Positions 44,653-57,725 of a stretch of 64,000 bases of DNA are shown in pieces. The DNA comes from Streptomyces sp. RerS4 (GTDB lineage: Bacteria > Actinomycetota > Actinomycetes > Streptomycetales > Streptomycetaceae): the NCBI RefSeq assembly GCF_023515955.1, contig NZ_CP097322.1, positions 2,296,001-2,360,000 on the forward strand. Direction: 5' to 3'. Under the pieces are notes generated by a model that saw only the letters and a list, made by a program, of their open reading frames with translations, was not told the DNA's origin and searched no databases. The stretch's first letter is position 1, and every line of letters begins with the position of its first letter. Both the position numbers and the translations under genes were made by a program.

Positions 44653-44874
44653 AGGCCAAGGCTACCGTCCGTGGCGACCGACCGGCCTGCCCCTACCGAC
44701 CCCTGGCGCGCAGCGCGCGGACCTACCCCAAAACCCCCGATATGCAACAGCACAATCGCGCCCTTCGGAACAGCCGAATCGCGGCGCGGCCACCCGTACG
44801 TGTGAAGCCTGTGAGGTCGTGTGGTTCGGCAGGAAGTGCGAAAACTAGCTTCCTCCCCGGAGGTGACGGCCCGG

Positions 44875-45954
44875 ATGACTGTCTGTGCCACCGAGATCGA
44901 GACGACGACCACCGCCCCGTTCACGATCGCCGCCGACGGGGCCTACGCCGCGCGGCTGGCCGGGGAGGGCGAGGCGCGCTACCCCGAGCGCTGGACGCTG
45001 GGCGGGCCGGAACCGTACGCGGTACCGCTGCCGCTGGCGCAGCCGGAGGAGGCCGACAGCGAGGTGCTCCCGCTGGCCGACGGGCGGGTGCTGATCCACC
45101 GCCGGGTGGCCGAAAGCCACGCCTTCGCGCTGCTGTACCCCTCGGGCGGCGCCGCCGGCGGGCCGTGCACCGGGCAGCTCCAGATCGGCTCGATCGAAGC
45201 GGAGGAGGGGCTACGGGTCCACCTGCTGCCCCCGGCTCCGGACGGGCGCGGGGCCTACGCCCTGGCCGTGGGGCCCGCCGGCAGCACCGTCTGGCGGATC
45301 ACCGGCGGACCGTCCTCCGCCGGACCCGAACGGGCCGCCGTACTGCCGGGCCGCTGCTCCGGCGGGGTCTGGCTGGACCGTACGGGCCGGCTGCTGGCGC
45401 TGGACCAGGAACGCGACGGCCGCACCAAGGCCGTCGTCGTGGACCTGGACCGCGCCGGCGAGGTCACCCCGCTGCTCCAGATCGCCGACGACAGCGACGA
45501 CCGGCTCCTGCTGGCCGCCCCCGACAGCGGACTCCTGGTGATCCGCTCGAACGCCGCCGGCGAGGACCGCCTCGGCTGGGGCGTCCTGGGCAGCGCCCGC
45601 CCGGTCCGCTTCCCGGAGTGCCTGCGCATCGAGGACGCGCACCCCTTCGCGGTCCAGCCCGGCCAGGTCCTGATGCCGGAGACGTGCGGGGTCGCGCTGC
45701 GCGTCGGCGCGGACGGCATCGCCCTGTGGCGCCCCGCCGACCGCCACGTGTTCCGGCTCGGCGCGCCGACCGGCTGGCTGGGCACCGGCCTGTGGAGCGC
45801 GGAAGGCCGCCTGCACCTCCCGTACGCCACCCCGGACGCGCCCTGCGGCCTGGTGGGCCTGACCCAACCGGTCGCCCCGCCGCCGCCCCTCCACCTGGAC
45901 CGACCTCCCACGCCGGTCCGCCCGGTCCCGCTCCAGCAGGCCCCCCTGGGCTGA
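44875..45954 (+). CDS. conserved hypothetical protein, beta-propeller-like
   Basis: A 359-residue soluble protein built of repeated beta-rich units of about 45 residues (for example WRITGGPSSAGPERAAVLPG, VWLDRTGRLLALDQERDGRT and DSGLLVIRSNAAGEDRLGWG), consistent with a seven-bladed propeller. No signal peptide or catalytic motif is evident. The ATG at 44875 is supported by GGAGGTG about 10 nt upstream; an in-frame GTG at 44863 is possible. Function unknown. Confidence 0.8.
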   Translation: MTVCATEIETTTTAPFTIAADGAYAARLAGEGEARYPERWTLGGPEPYAVPLPLAQPEEADSEVLPLADGRVLIHRRVAESHAFALLYPSGGAAGGPCTGQLQIGSIEAEEGLRVHLLPPAPDGRGAYALAVGPAGSTVWRITGGPSSAGPERAAVLPGRCSGGVWLDRTGRLLALDQERDGRTKAVVVDLDRAGEVTPLLQIADDSDDRLLLAAPDSGLLVIRSNAAGEDRLGWGVLGSARPVRFPECLRIEDAHPFAVQPGQVLMPETCGVALRVGADGIALWRPADRHVFRLGAPTGWLGTGLWSAEGRLHLPYATPDAPCGLVGLTQPVAPPPPLHLDRPPTPVRPVPLQQAPLG

Positions 45955-45980
45955 GGGGGCCTGCCGCGAAACGCAAAGAC

Positions 45981-46922
45981 CTAGCCGTGCCTGAGGCCGA
46001 GGACCTCGGGCGCCGCGAAGGTTTCGTTCGGGGGGCGGCCGGCGTAGTGGGCGGTGAGGACCTCGTCCAGTTCCTCGTAGGAGAAGGCCTCCTTGGTGGT
46101 GTCGAACTTTGCGGCCACCCTGGGGCGTTCCATCACGACCACGATCCCGCCGTGGACGACGAACAGCTGCCCGTTCGCCCGCGCCGAGGCCGGCGAGGCC
46201 AGGTAGCCGACCAGCGGGGCGACGTGCTCGGGGGCGAGGGCGTCGAGCCTGCCGTCCTCGGGCACCTCGAAGCCCGCGAAGACGTCCTCGGTCATCCGGG
46301 TGCGGGCGCGCGGGCAGATGGCGTTGGCCGTGACCCCGTACTTGGCCAGGGCCAGGGCGGTCGAGGTGGTCAGGCCCACGATGCCGCCCTTGGCGGCCGC
46401 GTAGTTGGGCTGGCCCGCCGAACCGCCGAGGAAGGCCTCGGATGAGGTGTTGACGATCCGCCCGTACACCGGCCCGCCGGCCGCCTTGGACCGCTCCCGC
46501 CAGTGCGCGGAGGCGAAGTGCGTGGTGTTGAAGTGGCCCTTGAGGTGGACCCGGATGACCGAGTCCCATTCCTCCTCCGACATGGAGAAGATCATCCGGT
46601 CGCGCAGGATCCCCGCGTTGTTGACGAGGACGTCCAGCTTCCCGAAGCGCTCGACGGCCAGCTCGACCAGTTCCCTGGCCTGCTCGAAGTCCGCCACGTC
46701 GCCCAGGTGGGCCACCGCCTGCCCGCCGGCCGCGCGGATCTCCTCCGCGACCGCTTCGGCCGGGGCCGCCGAGGCCTCCCCGGAGCCGTCGCGACCGCTC
46801 TGGCCGAAGTCGTTGACGACGACGCTCGCGCCGAGCCGGGCGAGTTCGAGCGCCTCCGCCCGGCCGAGCCCCCGGCCGGCGCCGGTGACGATGGCGCTGA
46901 GCCCCTCAAGTGGCAGTGACAT
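45981..46922 (-). CDS. MFE-2/Hsd4A-type 3-hydroxyacyl-CoA dehydrogenase (SDR)
   Basis: A 313-residue SDR resembling the dehydrogenase half of peroxisomal multifunctional enzyme 2 (17-beta-HSD type 4). Motifs: TGAGRGLGRAEALELA, the NAD-selecting VVVNDFGQSG, DVLVNNAGILRDRMI, GRIVNTSSEAF and YAAAKGGIVGL. A C-terminal extension of about 50 residues follows the usual SDR end. In steroid-degrading actinobacteria the Hsd4A homologue oxidises 3-hydroxyacyl-CoA side chains. AGAGGAA precedes the ATG. It is the last gene of an operon with the alcohol dehydrogenase and MaoC genes. Confidence 0.9.
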   Translation of the reverse strand: MSLPLEGLSAIVTGAGRGLGRAEALELARLGASVVVNDFGQSGRDGSGEASAAPAEAVAEEIRAAGGQAVAHLGDVADFEQARELVELAVERFGKLDVLVNNAGILRDRMIFSMSEEEWDSVIRVHLKGHFNTTHFASAHWRERSKAAGGPVYGRIVNTSSEAFLGGSAGQPNYAAAKGGIVGLTTSTALALAKYGVTANAICPRARTRMTEDVFAGFEVPEDGRLDALAPEHVAPLVGYLASPASARANGQLFVVHGGIVVVMERPRVAAKFDTTKEAFSYEELDEVLTAHYAGRPPNETFAAPEVLGLRHG

Positions 46923-46936
46923 CGTGCCGATTCCTC

Positions 46937-48013
46937 TCAGAGTTCGATGCAGGTGCGCAGGGCCACACCCGTACGCATCTGGTCGAGGGCGTCGTTGATC
47001 TCGGCGAGGTGCACCCGGTGGGTGATCAGGCTCGCCAGGTCCACCCGGCCGGCCCGCCACAGCGCGATGGTGCGCTCGTAGGAGCGGAGCACGTCACCGC
47101 CCCCGTACATCGACGGCAGGATCTTCTTCTCGTCGAAGAACAGCGAGAACATGTTGATCGAGTAGTTGTCGTCGAGGGCGCCCGCGCCGACCACGACGAC
47201 CGAGCCGCCGCGCCGCGTCATCTCGTACGCGGTCTGCGTGGTCGCGGACTTGCCGACGACCTCGAAGACGTAGTCGAAGCCCTCGCCGGCGGTGATCCGG
47301 TTCTTGGCGTCGGCGAAGGCGTCCGGCGCGACCGCCTCGGTGGCGCCGAACCGGAGCGCGGCCTCGCGCCGGGAGGCGACCGGGTCGACGGCGATGATCT
47401 GCGCCGCGCCCTGCACCTTGGCGCCCTGGATGACGGAGATCCCGACGCCTCCGCAGCCGATGACGGCGACCGAGGAGCCGGCCTCCACCTTGGCGGTGTT
47501 GATGGCGGCGCCGAGTCCGGTGGTGACCCCGCAGCCGATCAGCGCGGCGATGTCGTACGGGAGGTCGTCGGGGATCGGGACGGCGCAGGCCGCCGGGACG
47601 ACCATCTCCTCGGCGAAGGTGCCCGTGCCGGCGAAGCCGAAGATGTCGGTGCCCGTGCGGCGGAAGTTGGGGGTGGCGACGTTGCCGAAGGCCTCCAGGC
47701 ACAGGTGGCCCTGGCCGCGCCTACAGGCGGGGCAGTGGCCGCACGGCGGCAGCCAGCAGACGAGGACCCGGTCGCCGATCCGGTGCGTGTCGACCCCGTC
47801 CCCGACGTCCACGATCTCGCCGGAGCCCTCGTGGCCGGGGATGAAGGGGGCGGGCTGCGGCAGTACGCCGCTCATCGCGGAGAGGTCCGAGTGGCACAGG
47901 CCCGTGGCCTTGACGCGGATCCTCACCTTGCCGGGGCCGAAGCCCACGGCCTCCATGTCGTCGACGACTTCCAGCTTGTCCTGGCCTATCTCGCTCTGCA
48001 GTGCTGCGCGCAC
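46937..48013 (-). CDS. zinc-dependent alcohol dehydrogenase (MDR)
   Basis: A 358-residue medium-chain dehydrogenase with catalytic zinc ligands Cys in GLCHSD and His in GHEGSGE, the structural zinc site CGHCPACRRGQGHLC (four Cys), and NAD loop GCGGVGISVIQGA. The sequence is close to class III-like and F420- or NAD-type Rhodococcus/Mycobacterium enzymes linked to lipid alcohol oxidation. It may oxidise the alcohol formed by the neighbouring P450 (inference). GTG 48013 has AAGGAG 7 nt upstream. It lies between MaoC and SDR genes with gaps of 25 and 14 bp. Confidence 0.93.
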   Translation of the reverse strand: MRAALQSEIGQDKLEVVDDMEAVGFGPGKVRIRVKATGLCHSDLSAMSGVLPQPAPFIPGHEGSGEIVDVGDGVDTHRIGDRVLVCWLPPCGHCPACRRGQGHLCLEAFGNVATPNFRRTGTDIFGFAGTGTFAEEMVVPAACAVPIPDDLPYDIAALIGCGVTTGLGAAINTAKVEAGSSVAVIGCGGVGISVIQGAKVQGAAQIIAVDPVASRREAALRFGATEAVAPDAFADAKNRITAGEGFDYVFEVVGKSATTQTAYEMTRRGGSVVVVGAGALDDNYSINMFSLFFDEKKILPSMYGGGDVLRSYERTIALWRAGRVDLASLITHRVHLAEINDALDQMRTGVALRTCIEL

Positions 48014-48038
48014 GGTGCGGCTCCTTCGGGTGTCGGTC

Positions 48039-48893
48039 TTACGCGTGTTCGACGACGGTGTCGGCGAGGACCGGCGCGTCGTCCCGTTCGACGGCGGTCA
48101 CCGAGACCAGGACCCGGCCGACCTCCTGCCACATCCGCACGCGGAGCGTCTCGCCGGGAAAGACGATCCCGGCGAAGCGCGTGCGGTAGGCGCGGACCCG
48201 CGAGACGTCCCCGCCCAAGACCGTGTCGACGACGGCCTTCAGGGTCATGCCGTACGAGCACAGGCCGTGCAGGATCGGCCGGTCGAAGCCGGCGAGCTTG
48301 GCGAACTCCGGGTCCGCGTGCAGGGGGTTCCAGTCGCCGGAGAGCCGGTAGAGCAGGGCCTGCTCGTCGCGGATGCGCCGTTCCTCGACCCGGTCGGGGG
48401 CGCGCTCGGGCAGTTCCTCCTTGGCCGAGGGCCCGCGCTCGCCGCCGAAGCCGCCTTCCCCGCGTACGAAGATCTGCGCGTCGCTGGTCCACAGCGGCCC
48501 GTCGGCGTCCGCGACCTCGGAGCGCAGCACGATGACGGCCGCCTTGCCCTTGTCGTAGACGGCGGCGACCTTGGCGGTGGTGGTGGCCCGCCCCTTGACG
48601 GGGATGGGCCGGTGGAGCTCGATGGACTGGCCGCCGTGCAGGACGGAGGCGAGGTTGACGTCGATGCCGGGGGCGGCGAGCCCGCCCAGCATGGCCATGC
48701 CGGCGCCGGCGACGGTCGCGAAGCTGGGGAGCACGTGGAGCTTGGACTCCAGGGTGTAGCGCAGCTCGTCGGGGTCGGTGGCGGGCAGGCCCGCGCCGAG
48801 GCCGAGGTGGTAGAGCTGGATGTCCTTGTGGTCCCAGCCGATCTCTCCCTGACGGGGTTCGGCGGCGAGGGCCTTGGCGGCATCGATGGGCAT
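48039..48893 (-). CDS. MaoC family double-hotdog enoyl-CoA hydratase 2
   Basis: A 284-residue protein with two hotdog domains; the C-terminal one bears the hydratase-2 signature RLSGDWNPLHADPEFAKLAG with catalytic Asp/Asn and His, followed by RPILHGLCSYG. This is the hydratase 2 half of MFE-2, and the length matches mycobacterial HtdY-type enzymes that hydrate long or steroid-derived enoyl-CoA. The ATG at 48893 has GGGAGC upstream and starts the operon. A KstR-like site lies about 100 bp upstream. Confidence 0.92.
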   Translation of the reverse strand: MPIDAAKALAAEPRQGEIGWDHKDIQLYHLGLGAGLPATDPDELRYTLESKLHVLPSFATVAGAGMAMLGGLAAPGIDVNLASVLHGGQSIELHRPIPVKGRATTTAKVAAVYDKGKAAVIVLRSEVADADGPLWTSDAQIFVRGEGGFGGERGPSAKEELPERAPDRVEERRIRDEQALLYRLSGDWNPLHADPEFAKLAGFDRPILHGLCSYGMTLKAVVDTVLGGDVSRVRAYRTRFAGIVFPGETLRVRMWQEVGRVLVSVTAVERDDAPVLADTVVEHA

Positions 48894-48995
48894 GAAAACG
48901 CTGCTCCCTGTTCGAGGAAAACCGGGGCTTCGGGAAGACCTCGACGCGGCCGTCCGCACCGTCGGCCGCGCCGAGGTCGCTTGCGGAGCCGGTTC

Positions 48996-49009
48996 TAGAA
49001 CGCGTTCCA
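48996..49009. promoter_or_regulatory. KstR-like operator upstream of the MaoC operon
   Basis: TAGAACGCGTTCCA matches the KstR consensus TNNAACNNGTTNNA at every fixed position and is nearly palindromic (CTAGAACGCGTTCCAG at 48995-49010). It lies 103 bp before the MaoC start. KstR is a TetR-type repressor of sterol catabolism in actinobacteria; no kstR gene is in the window. Confidence 0.6.
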
Positions 49010-49132
49010 GTGCCGACTGAAGGCATGTATAACGCACGCCCCAGCAGTTGGGAAGAGTGCTGACTTCACGTCAGATCGCGTTGCGGCGAGGCGAGTTGCC
49101 CCGGGAGTGCAGGCAGGCCCTAGCCTGCCGGG

Positions 49133-49504
49133 ATGGACGAAATGCCAGTGACGCACCGACCTGCCCGATCTCTACGGGTGCTCCTGGAGCCGCCGAACCC
49201 GGCGCTCGCCCTGCGCCTCGGGCTCCAACCGGACATCGAGGTGGTCACGTCGACCCTGGCACGGCCGGCGGTGGCGTTGGTGGAGGAGCCGGCGGCGGTG
49301 GCGGCGCTGCTGGCCGACGAACCGGAGTGCCGGGTGCTGGTCATGGCGGGCTCCGCCCGCCCCGGCCTACGGGAAGCCGTACTGGCGACGGGCGCGGCGG
49401 GGCTGGTGCTGCGCGACGGGCCGGTGGAGGAGCTGGCCGACTGCCTGCGGCGGGCGTCCAGGGGCGAGACTGTGGTGGACCCCGCGCTGGGGGGTCCGAC
49501 GTAG
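49133..49504 (+). CDS. degenerate response-regulator receiver-like protein without output domain
   Basis: A 123-residue protein that follows the NarL-type receiver pattern (SLRVLLEPPNPALALRLGL, CRVLVMAGSARPGLREAVL, GAAGLVLRDGPVEELADCL, GETVVDPAL) but lacks the phosphoacceptor Asp region and stops where the linker to a LuxR-type HTH would begin. About 25-30 receiver residues around the phosphorylation site are missing. It may be a pseudo-receiver or a relic. TAGCCT (49121-49126) is 6 nt before the ATG at 49133, so it is probably expressed as a leaderless mRNA. Confidence 0.7.
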   Translation: MDEMPVTHRPARSLRVLLEPPNPALALRLGLQPDIEVVTSTLARPAVALVEEPAAVAALLADEPECRVLVMAGSARPGLREAVLATGAAGLVLRDGPVEELADCLRRASRGETVVDPALGGPT

Positions 49505-49517
49505 GGCGAGCGCAGGA

Positions 49518-49544
49518 CGAGGGCCCTCCGGCGGAGGACCCTCG
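49518..49544. terminator. bidirectional hairpin between receiver-like and P450 genes
   Basis: CGAGGGCCCTCCG (49518-49530) and CGGAGGACCCTCG (49532-49544) form a 13-bp stem with one mismatch and a tight loop, between convergent genes. No T-run. Confidence 0.7.
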
Positions 49545-49565
49545 CGGCGGCGTCGGGGGTCGGCG

Positions 49566-50861
49566 TCAGGCGGTCCAGTCGTCCACCGTGCGCGCGGGGT
49601 CCAGGACCACCGGGAGCTTCTCCAGGCCCCGGAAGGCCGGGAAGGGGCCCTTCAGCCAGTCCCCCTCCTGCGAGGAGGGCAGGGCCAGGACCATGTCGGG
49701 GAACCGGTCGAGCAGCGCCGTCAGGCAGACCTCCAGCTCCAGCCGGGCCAGCGGGGCGCCGAGGCAGTAGTGGGCCCCGTAACCGAAGCCGAGGTGGGTG
49801 CTCTGGAGGTGCTCGCGCGTCACGTCCAGGGTGTCGGGGTCGGGGAACTTCTCCGGGTCACGGTTCACGGCGGCGATCGCGATCTGCACGAGCGAGCCCT
49901 TCGGAATGGTGGTCCCGCCGATTTCCACGTCCTCGATCGCGTACCGGAACGTGGAGGTCTCCACGGAGCCCTCGAAGCGCAGCAGTTCCTCGATGGCCTG
50001 CGGCAGGAGGGTGCGGTCGTTCTGGATCGCCCGCAATTGTTCGGGGTGGGTGAGCAGGTCGTAGACGCAATTCCCGATCTGGAGGGTGGTCGTCTTGTGA
50101 CCGGCGAAGAGCAGCACCCACATCATCGACACGAGTTCCTCGTCGGTGAGCGGGCCGTCCTCGTGTTCCGATTCCACGAGCATGCTCAGGAAATCGTCCG
50201 TGGGGTGCGCGCGGGTGTGCCCGATGTGGCTCTTGAAGTAATCCCACAGCCAGTGCTCGGCCTCCGCCAGGTCGTCCTTGAGGTCGCGGCTGAAACGGGA
50301 CCGCGTCACGACGGAGAACCACTTCAGGACCTCGACGCGCTCCTGGCCGACGATGCCGAGCAGCTCGCAGATGACCATGACGGGCAGCGGCAGGGCGAAG
50401 GCGCTCATCAGGTCGACGGGCTCGTCGGTGGGGCACCGGTCGAGGAACTCGTTGGCGAGCTCCTCGATGTGCGGGCGCAGCTCCCTGACGTGACGCGGGG
50501 TGAAGGCGTTCTTGGCGATCTGACGGAGGCGGGTGTGGCGGGGCGGGTCGGCGAAGAGGAGGTTGTCGTCGAGGGCCTCGCAGGCGTCGCCGAAGAGGGC
50601 GTGGTAGAGGTCGATGGCCTCGTGCATGTCCTTGCCGATCCGCGGATCGGCGAAGGCGGCGTGGGCGTCCTCGTACCGGGTGATGAGATACGTGGCCACG
50701 CCGTGGCCGGGGGTCAGGCGGGCCACGGGGGCCTGCTCGCGCAGGGTCCGGTAGAACGGATAGGGGCACGTACGGAATTCCGGTGGGCTCTTCGTCGCCG
50801 CCGCCACCGCCTCGTGGAGCGGGGGATCGTCGCTCACCGCCACTACCCGTTCAGTCGTCAC
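49566..50861 (-). CDS. cytochrome P450
   Basis: A 431-residue bacterial class I P450. The haem ligand Cys is in FGYGAHYCLGAPLARLE, the K-helix ExxR in EELLRFEG, and the I-helix reads FAGHKTTT. The usual acidic residue of the I-helix (AGHETT) is replaced by Lys, which is unusual for an oxygen-activating P450. Overall sequence is CYP107-like; no ferredoxin or reductase gene is adjacent. It is divergent from the amidohydrolase gene. A role in hydroxylating the substrate of the neighbouring beta-oxidation enzymes is an inference from position. Confidence 0.94.
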   Translation of the reverse strand: MTTERVVAVSDDPPLHEAVAAATKSPPEFRTCPYPFYRTLREQAPVARLTPGHGVATYLITRYEDAHAAFADPRIGKDMHEAIDLYHALFGDACEALDDNLLFADPPRHTRLRQIAKNAFTPRHVRELRPHIEELANEFLDRCPTDEPVDLMSAFALPLPVMVICELLGIVGQERVEVLKWFSVVTRSRFSRDLKDDLAEAEHWLWDYFKSHIGHTRAHPTDDFLSMLVESEHEDGPLTDEELVSMMWVLLFAGHKTTTLQIGNCVYDLLTHPEQLRAIQNDRTLLPQAIEELLRFEGSVETSTFRYAIEDVEIGGTTIPKGSLVQIAIAAVNRDPEKFPDPDTLDVTREHLQSTHLGFGYGAHYCLGAPLARLELEVCLTALLDRFPDMVLALPSSQEGDWLKGPFPAFRGLEKLPVVLDPARTVDDWTA

Positions 50862-51036
50862 GTGCGCTGCCTCTCAGGTCATTCGGAATGCGACCTTCGC
50901 GAACTTTCCCGGGGCGGGAGAGACGCGAAACCGCATTGACCCGTTCGGAGGCGAAAGCTCCCTCGGGGGAGGACTTCGTCCTAGGCTCATGTGGATTCAT
51001 TCCGTTTTCCGATGGCCGACGAAAGGGAATGCGCGC

Positions 51037-52188
51037 ATGCCGGAATATGGTGCGAGCACGAGCGGTGTCACCACCGGTGGAGCGGCCCGGACGGCCGTAC
51101 CGGGTCGCGCGGGCGCGGAGGGCGAGGTGGGCGGGGACGACGGCAGTCGGGCGGTGATCGACGTACACCACCACTTCTGTGCCCCGGCCTGGCGGACGTG
51201 GGCCGAGCGGGAGGGGCTCGTCCGCCCGAAGGCGCTGCCGCCGTGGGCGGGCTGGGACGCGGCGAGCGCGCTGGAGGTGATGGACCGGGCGGGGATCGCC
51301 ACCGCCGTCCTCAAGCCGATGCTGCCGGCGCGGTACACGAGCTCCGCGCAGCTGCGGGAGGCGATCAGGGTCACCCTGGAGGCGGCGGTGGAGGCCGTCG
51401 AAGCGCATCCGGGGCGGTTCGCCTTCCACACGCCGCTGTTCCTGGAGGACCGGGAGGCGTCCCTCTGGGCGCTGCGGTACGGGCTGGACGAGCTGGGCGC
51501 GGTCGGCGTGAACGTGACGGCGAACCACGGCGGCGTCTACCTCGGGGACCCCTCCTACGACGCCGTCTTCACCGAACTCGACGCCCGCGCGGCGGTGGTG
51601 GACACCCACCCCCACAACCTGCCGCTGCCGACACCGGCGGCGCAGGCCCCGGCTGGGGGGCCAGGCGAAGCCCCCGACCGACCGGCGGGGCCGGGCGGGC
51701 CCGGGGGGCCCGGTGGACCCGGCGGGCCCGGGGTGAGTGTGCCGGGGGTGCCCAACTTCCTCTGCGACTTCCTGCTCGACACGACGCGCGCCGCCGCGAA
51801 CATGATCCGGACGCGGACCCTGGACCGGTTCCCGAACATCTCCGTGATCCTGCCGCACGGCGGCGGCTTCCTCCCGCACATCGCGGCCCGGATGGAGGCC
51901 TTCGCGTACGCCTTCGACCCACCCGTCGAGCCGGCGGTCGTACGGGACCACCTGCGCCGCTTCTACTACGACACCGCCGGGCCGCTCTCCCCGGCGGGCA
52001 CGCTGCTCGCGGTGGTCTCCCCCGACCGGATCCTGTTCGGCAGCGACTGGCCCGCCTGCCCCGCCGGGATCGTCACGGACGTGGCGGTGCCGACCCTGGC
52101 CGCCGACCCCGCCTTCACGGTGGAGCAGCGCCGGGCTGTCAACCGGGACAACGCCCTGCGCCTGATGCCGAGCCTCCTCCCGGTTTAG
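51037..52188 (+). CDS. amidohydrolase family metal-dependent hydrolase with collagen-like insertion
   Basis: A 383-residue amidohydrolase_2 protein. The metal-binding HxH-type motif is IDVHHHFCAP near residue 40; further ligands are in VVDTHPHNLP, ILPHGGGFLPH and FGSDWP. These enzymes include aminocarboxymuconate-semialdehyde decarboxylase-like ring-cleavage product hydrolases. In the middle (residues about 205-235) lies an insertion of PAGPGGPGGPGGPGGPG type encoded by a GGGCCCGG microsatellite. AAGGGA is upstream of the ATG at 51037. Its substrate is unknown. It is divergent from the P450 gene and convergent with the thiolase gene. Confidence 0.88.
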   Translation: MPEYGASTSGVTTGGAARTAVPGRAGAEGEVGGDDGSRAVIDVHHHFCAPAWRTWAEREGLVRPKALPPWAGWDAASALEVMDRAGIATAVLKPMLPARYTSSAQLREAIRVTLEAAVEAVEAHPGRFAFHTPLFLEDREASLWALRYGLDELGAVGVNVTANHGGVYLGDPSYDAVFTELDARAAVVDTHPHNLPLPTPAAQAPAGGPGEAPDRPAGPGGPGGPGGPGGPGVSVPGVPNFLCDFLLDTTRAAANMIRTRTLDRFPNISVILPHGGGFLPHIAARMEAFAYAFDPPVEPAVVRDHLRRFYYDTAGPLSPAGTLLAVVSPDRILFGSDWPACPAGIVTDVAVPTLAADPAFTVEQRRAVNRDNALRLMPSLLPV

Positions 52189-56436
<4,248 letters not shown>

Positions 56437-56536
56437 CCGCCGCCCCTCACCCACGCATATAAGCGGACAGTCGCACCACGCCCTCGAATGGCGCAGGGTC
56501 CGTACGCGCCCCCGTCGGCCGTTCTAGCATCGCGGG

Positions 56537-57574
56537 GTGCGCTACGACGACAGCCCCCCGCCGCCCGAGTCCCGCTCCTCGATCAGCCCGGACCGGCCCT
56601 GGTACGTGCGCCGCTCCACCCTCGTGGTGACGGTGGCGGCCCTCGCCCCGGCCTGTCTGGCGGGCTGGGTGGTGAGCCAGACGTTCGCCGCCGGGTCGGG
56701 GCCGGGCGACGGGCGGCCCCGCACGCTGTCGGCGACGGGCGCGCACTCGCACGCCGCGTCCCCGGGCGGCGCCGACGCCAAGGCGCGGACGAGCGCATCG
56801 CCGAGCGCCTCCGCCGGCGCCCCGGCGAGCCCCGCGAGCTCGGCGAGTCCCACGACCCCGCCCGCATCCGCATCCGCCCCCACCTCCGCCCCCGCCAAGG
56901 GCCCGCTCGCCGGCCGTACCGTCGTCATCGACCCCGGGCACAACACCAACAACTTCCGCCACACCACCGAGATCAACCAGAAGGTGGACATCGGCACCAC
57001 CCGCAAGGAATGCGACACCACGGGCACCACCACCGCCTCCGGTTACAGGGAGGCGGAGTTCTCGCTCGACGTCTCGCGCCGGATGAAGGCGATCCTGGAG
57101 GCGCGGGGCGTGAAGGTGGTCCTCACGCACGAGGGCGAGCGCCCCTTCGGCCCCTGCATCGACGAGCGGGCCCGGATCGGCAACGCGGCGACCGCCGACG
57201 CCGTGGTCTCCGTACACGCCGACGGCGTTTCCGCCGGCAACCGCGGCTACCACGTCATCCTGCCCGCCCGGGTCAAGGGCGGCGCGGCGGACACCGCGCA
57301 CATCGTCGGACCCTCCCGGGACCTGGGCGAGAAGATCGGCTCGAACTTCGCACGCGTCACCGGCTCGGCACCCGCCAACTACCTCGGTGGTGGTACGGGT
57401 TTGGTCGTCCGTGACGATCTGGGAGGTCTCAATCTTTCGACTCGGCCCAAGGTGTTCATCGAATGCGGCAACATGCGTGACGCCAAGGACGCGGAACGGC
57501 TGACGAGTCCGGAGTGGCGACAGAAGGCCGCGCAGGGCATCGCCGACGGCATCGTCGGGTTCCTGGGCGGGTAG
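56537..57574 (+). CDS. N-acetylmuramoyl-L-alanine amidase (Amidase_3), secreted or membrane-anchored
   Basis: A 345-residue protein: basic N-terminus, one membrane helix (about residues 29-50, LVVTVAALAPACLAGWVV), a Ser/Ala/Pro-rich wall-spanning linker (about 60-120) and an Amidase_3 domain. Zinc-site motifs are VVIDPGHNTNN, the Glu in YREAEFSLDVS and the His in VVSVHADG; the catalytic Glu is in VFIECGNMRDAKDAE. It cleaves the amide between MurNAc and L-Ala in peptidoglycan. TAGCAT (56525-56530) lies 6 nt before the GTG start, suggesting a leaderless mRNA. Confidence 0.94.
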   Translation: MRYDDSPPPPESRSSISPDRPWYVRRSTLVVTVAALAPACLAGWVVSQTFAAGSGPGDGRPRTLSATGAHSHAASPGGADAKARTSASPSASAGAPASPASSASPTTPPASASAPTSAPAKGPLAGRTVVIDPGHNTNNFRHTTEINQKVDIGTTRKECDTTGTTTASGYREAEFSLDVSRRMKAILEARGVKVVLTHEGERPFGPCIDERARIGNAATADAVVSVHADGVSAGNRGYHVILPARVKGGAADTAHIVGPSRDLGEKIGSNFARVTGSAPANYLGGGTGLVVRDDLGGLNLSTRPKVFIECGNMRDAKDAERLTSPEWRQKAAQGIADGIVGFLGG

Positions 57575-57725
57575 GCGCCCGCGGGTATCGTCCTCGGGGC
57601 GGCTCGTCGCCCCGGTCCTCTCGGTCGTGGGAAACCTCCGTACCATGGTGGCCCGCCCCGCGCCGGCCCCTGGTCCGCGTCAGCGGCACCACGAGACGAC
57701 CGAGACCGAGAAGGACACCTGAGAC

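Noticed and set aside
50936..50988. TTGACC (50936) and TAGGCT (50983) as a promoter for the amidohydrolase gene
   Set aside because: They are about 41 bp apart, far beyond a functional spacer, although each hexamer alone looks promoter-like.
51690..51735. GGGCCCGG tandem repeat as a possible repeat element
   Set aside because: It is in frame within the amidohydrolase and is reported as a coding insertion instead.
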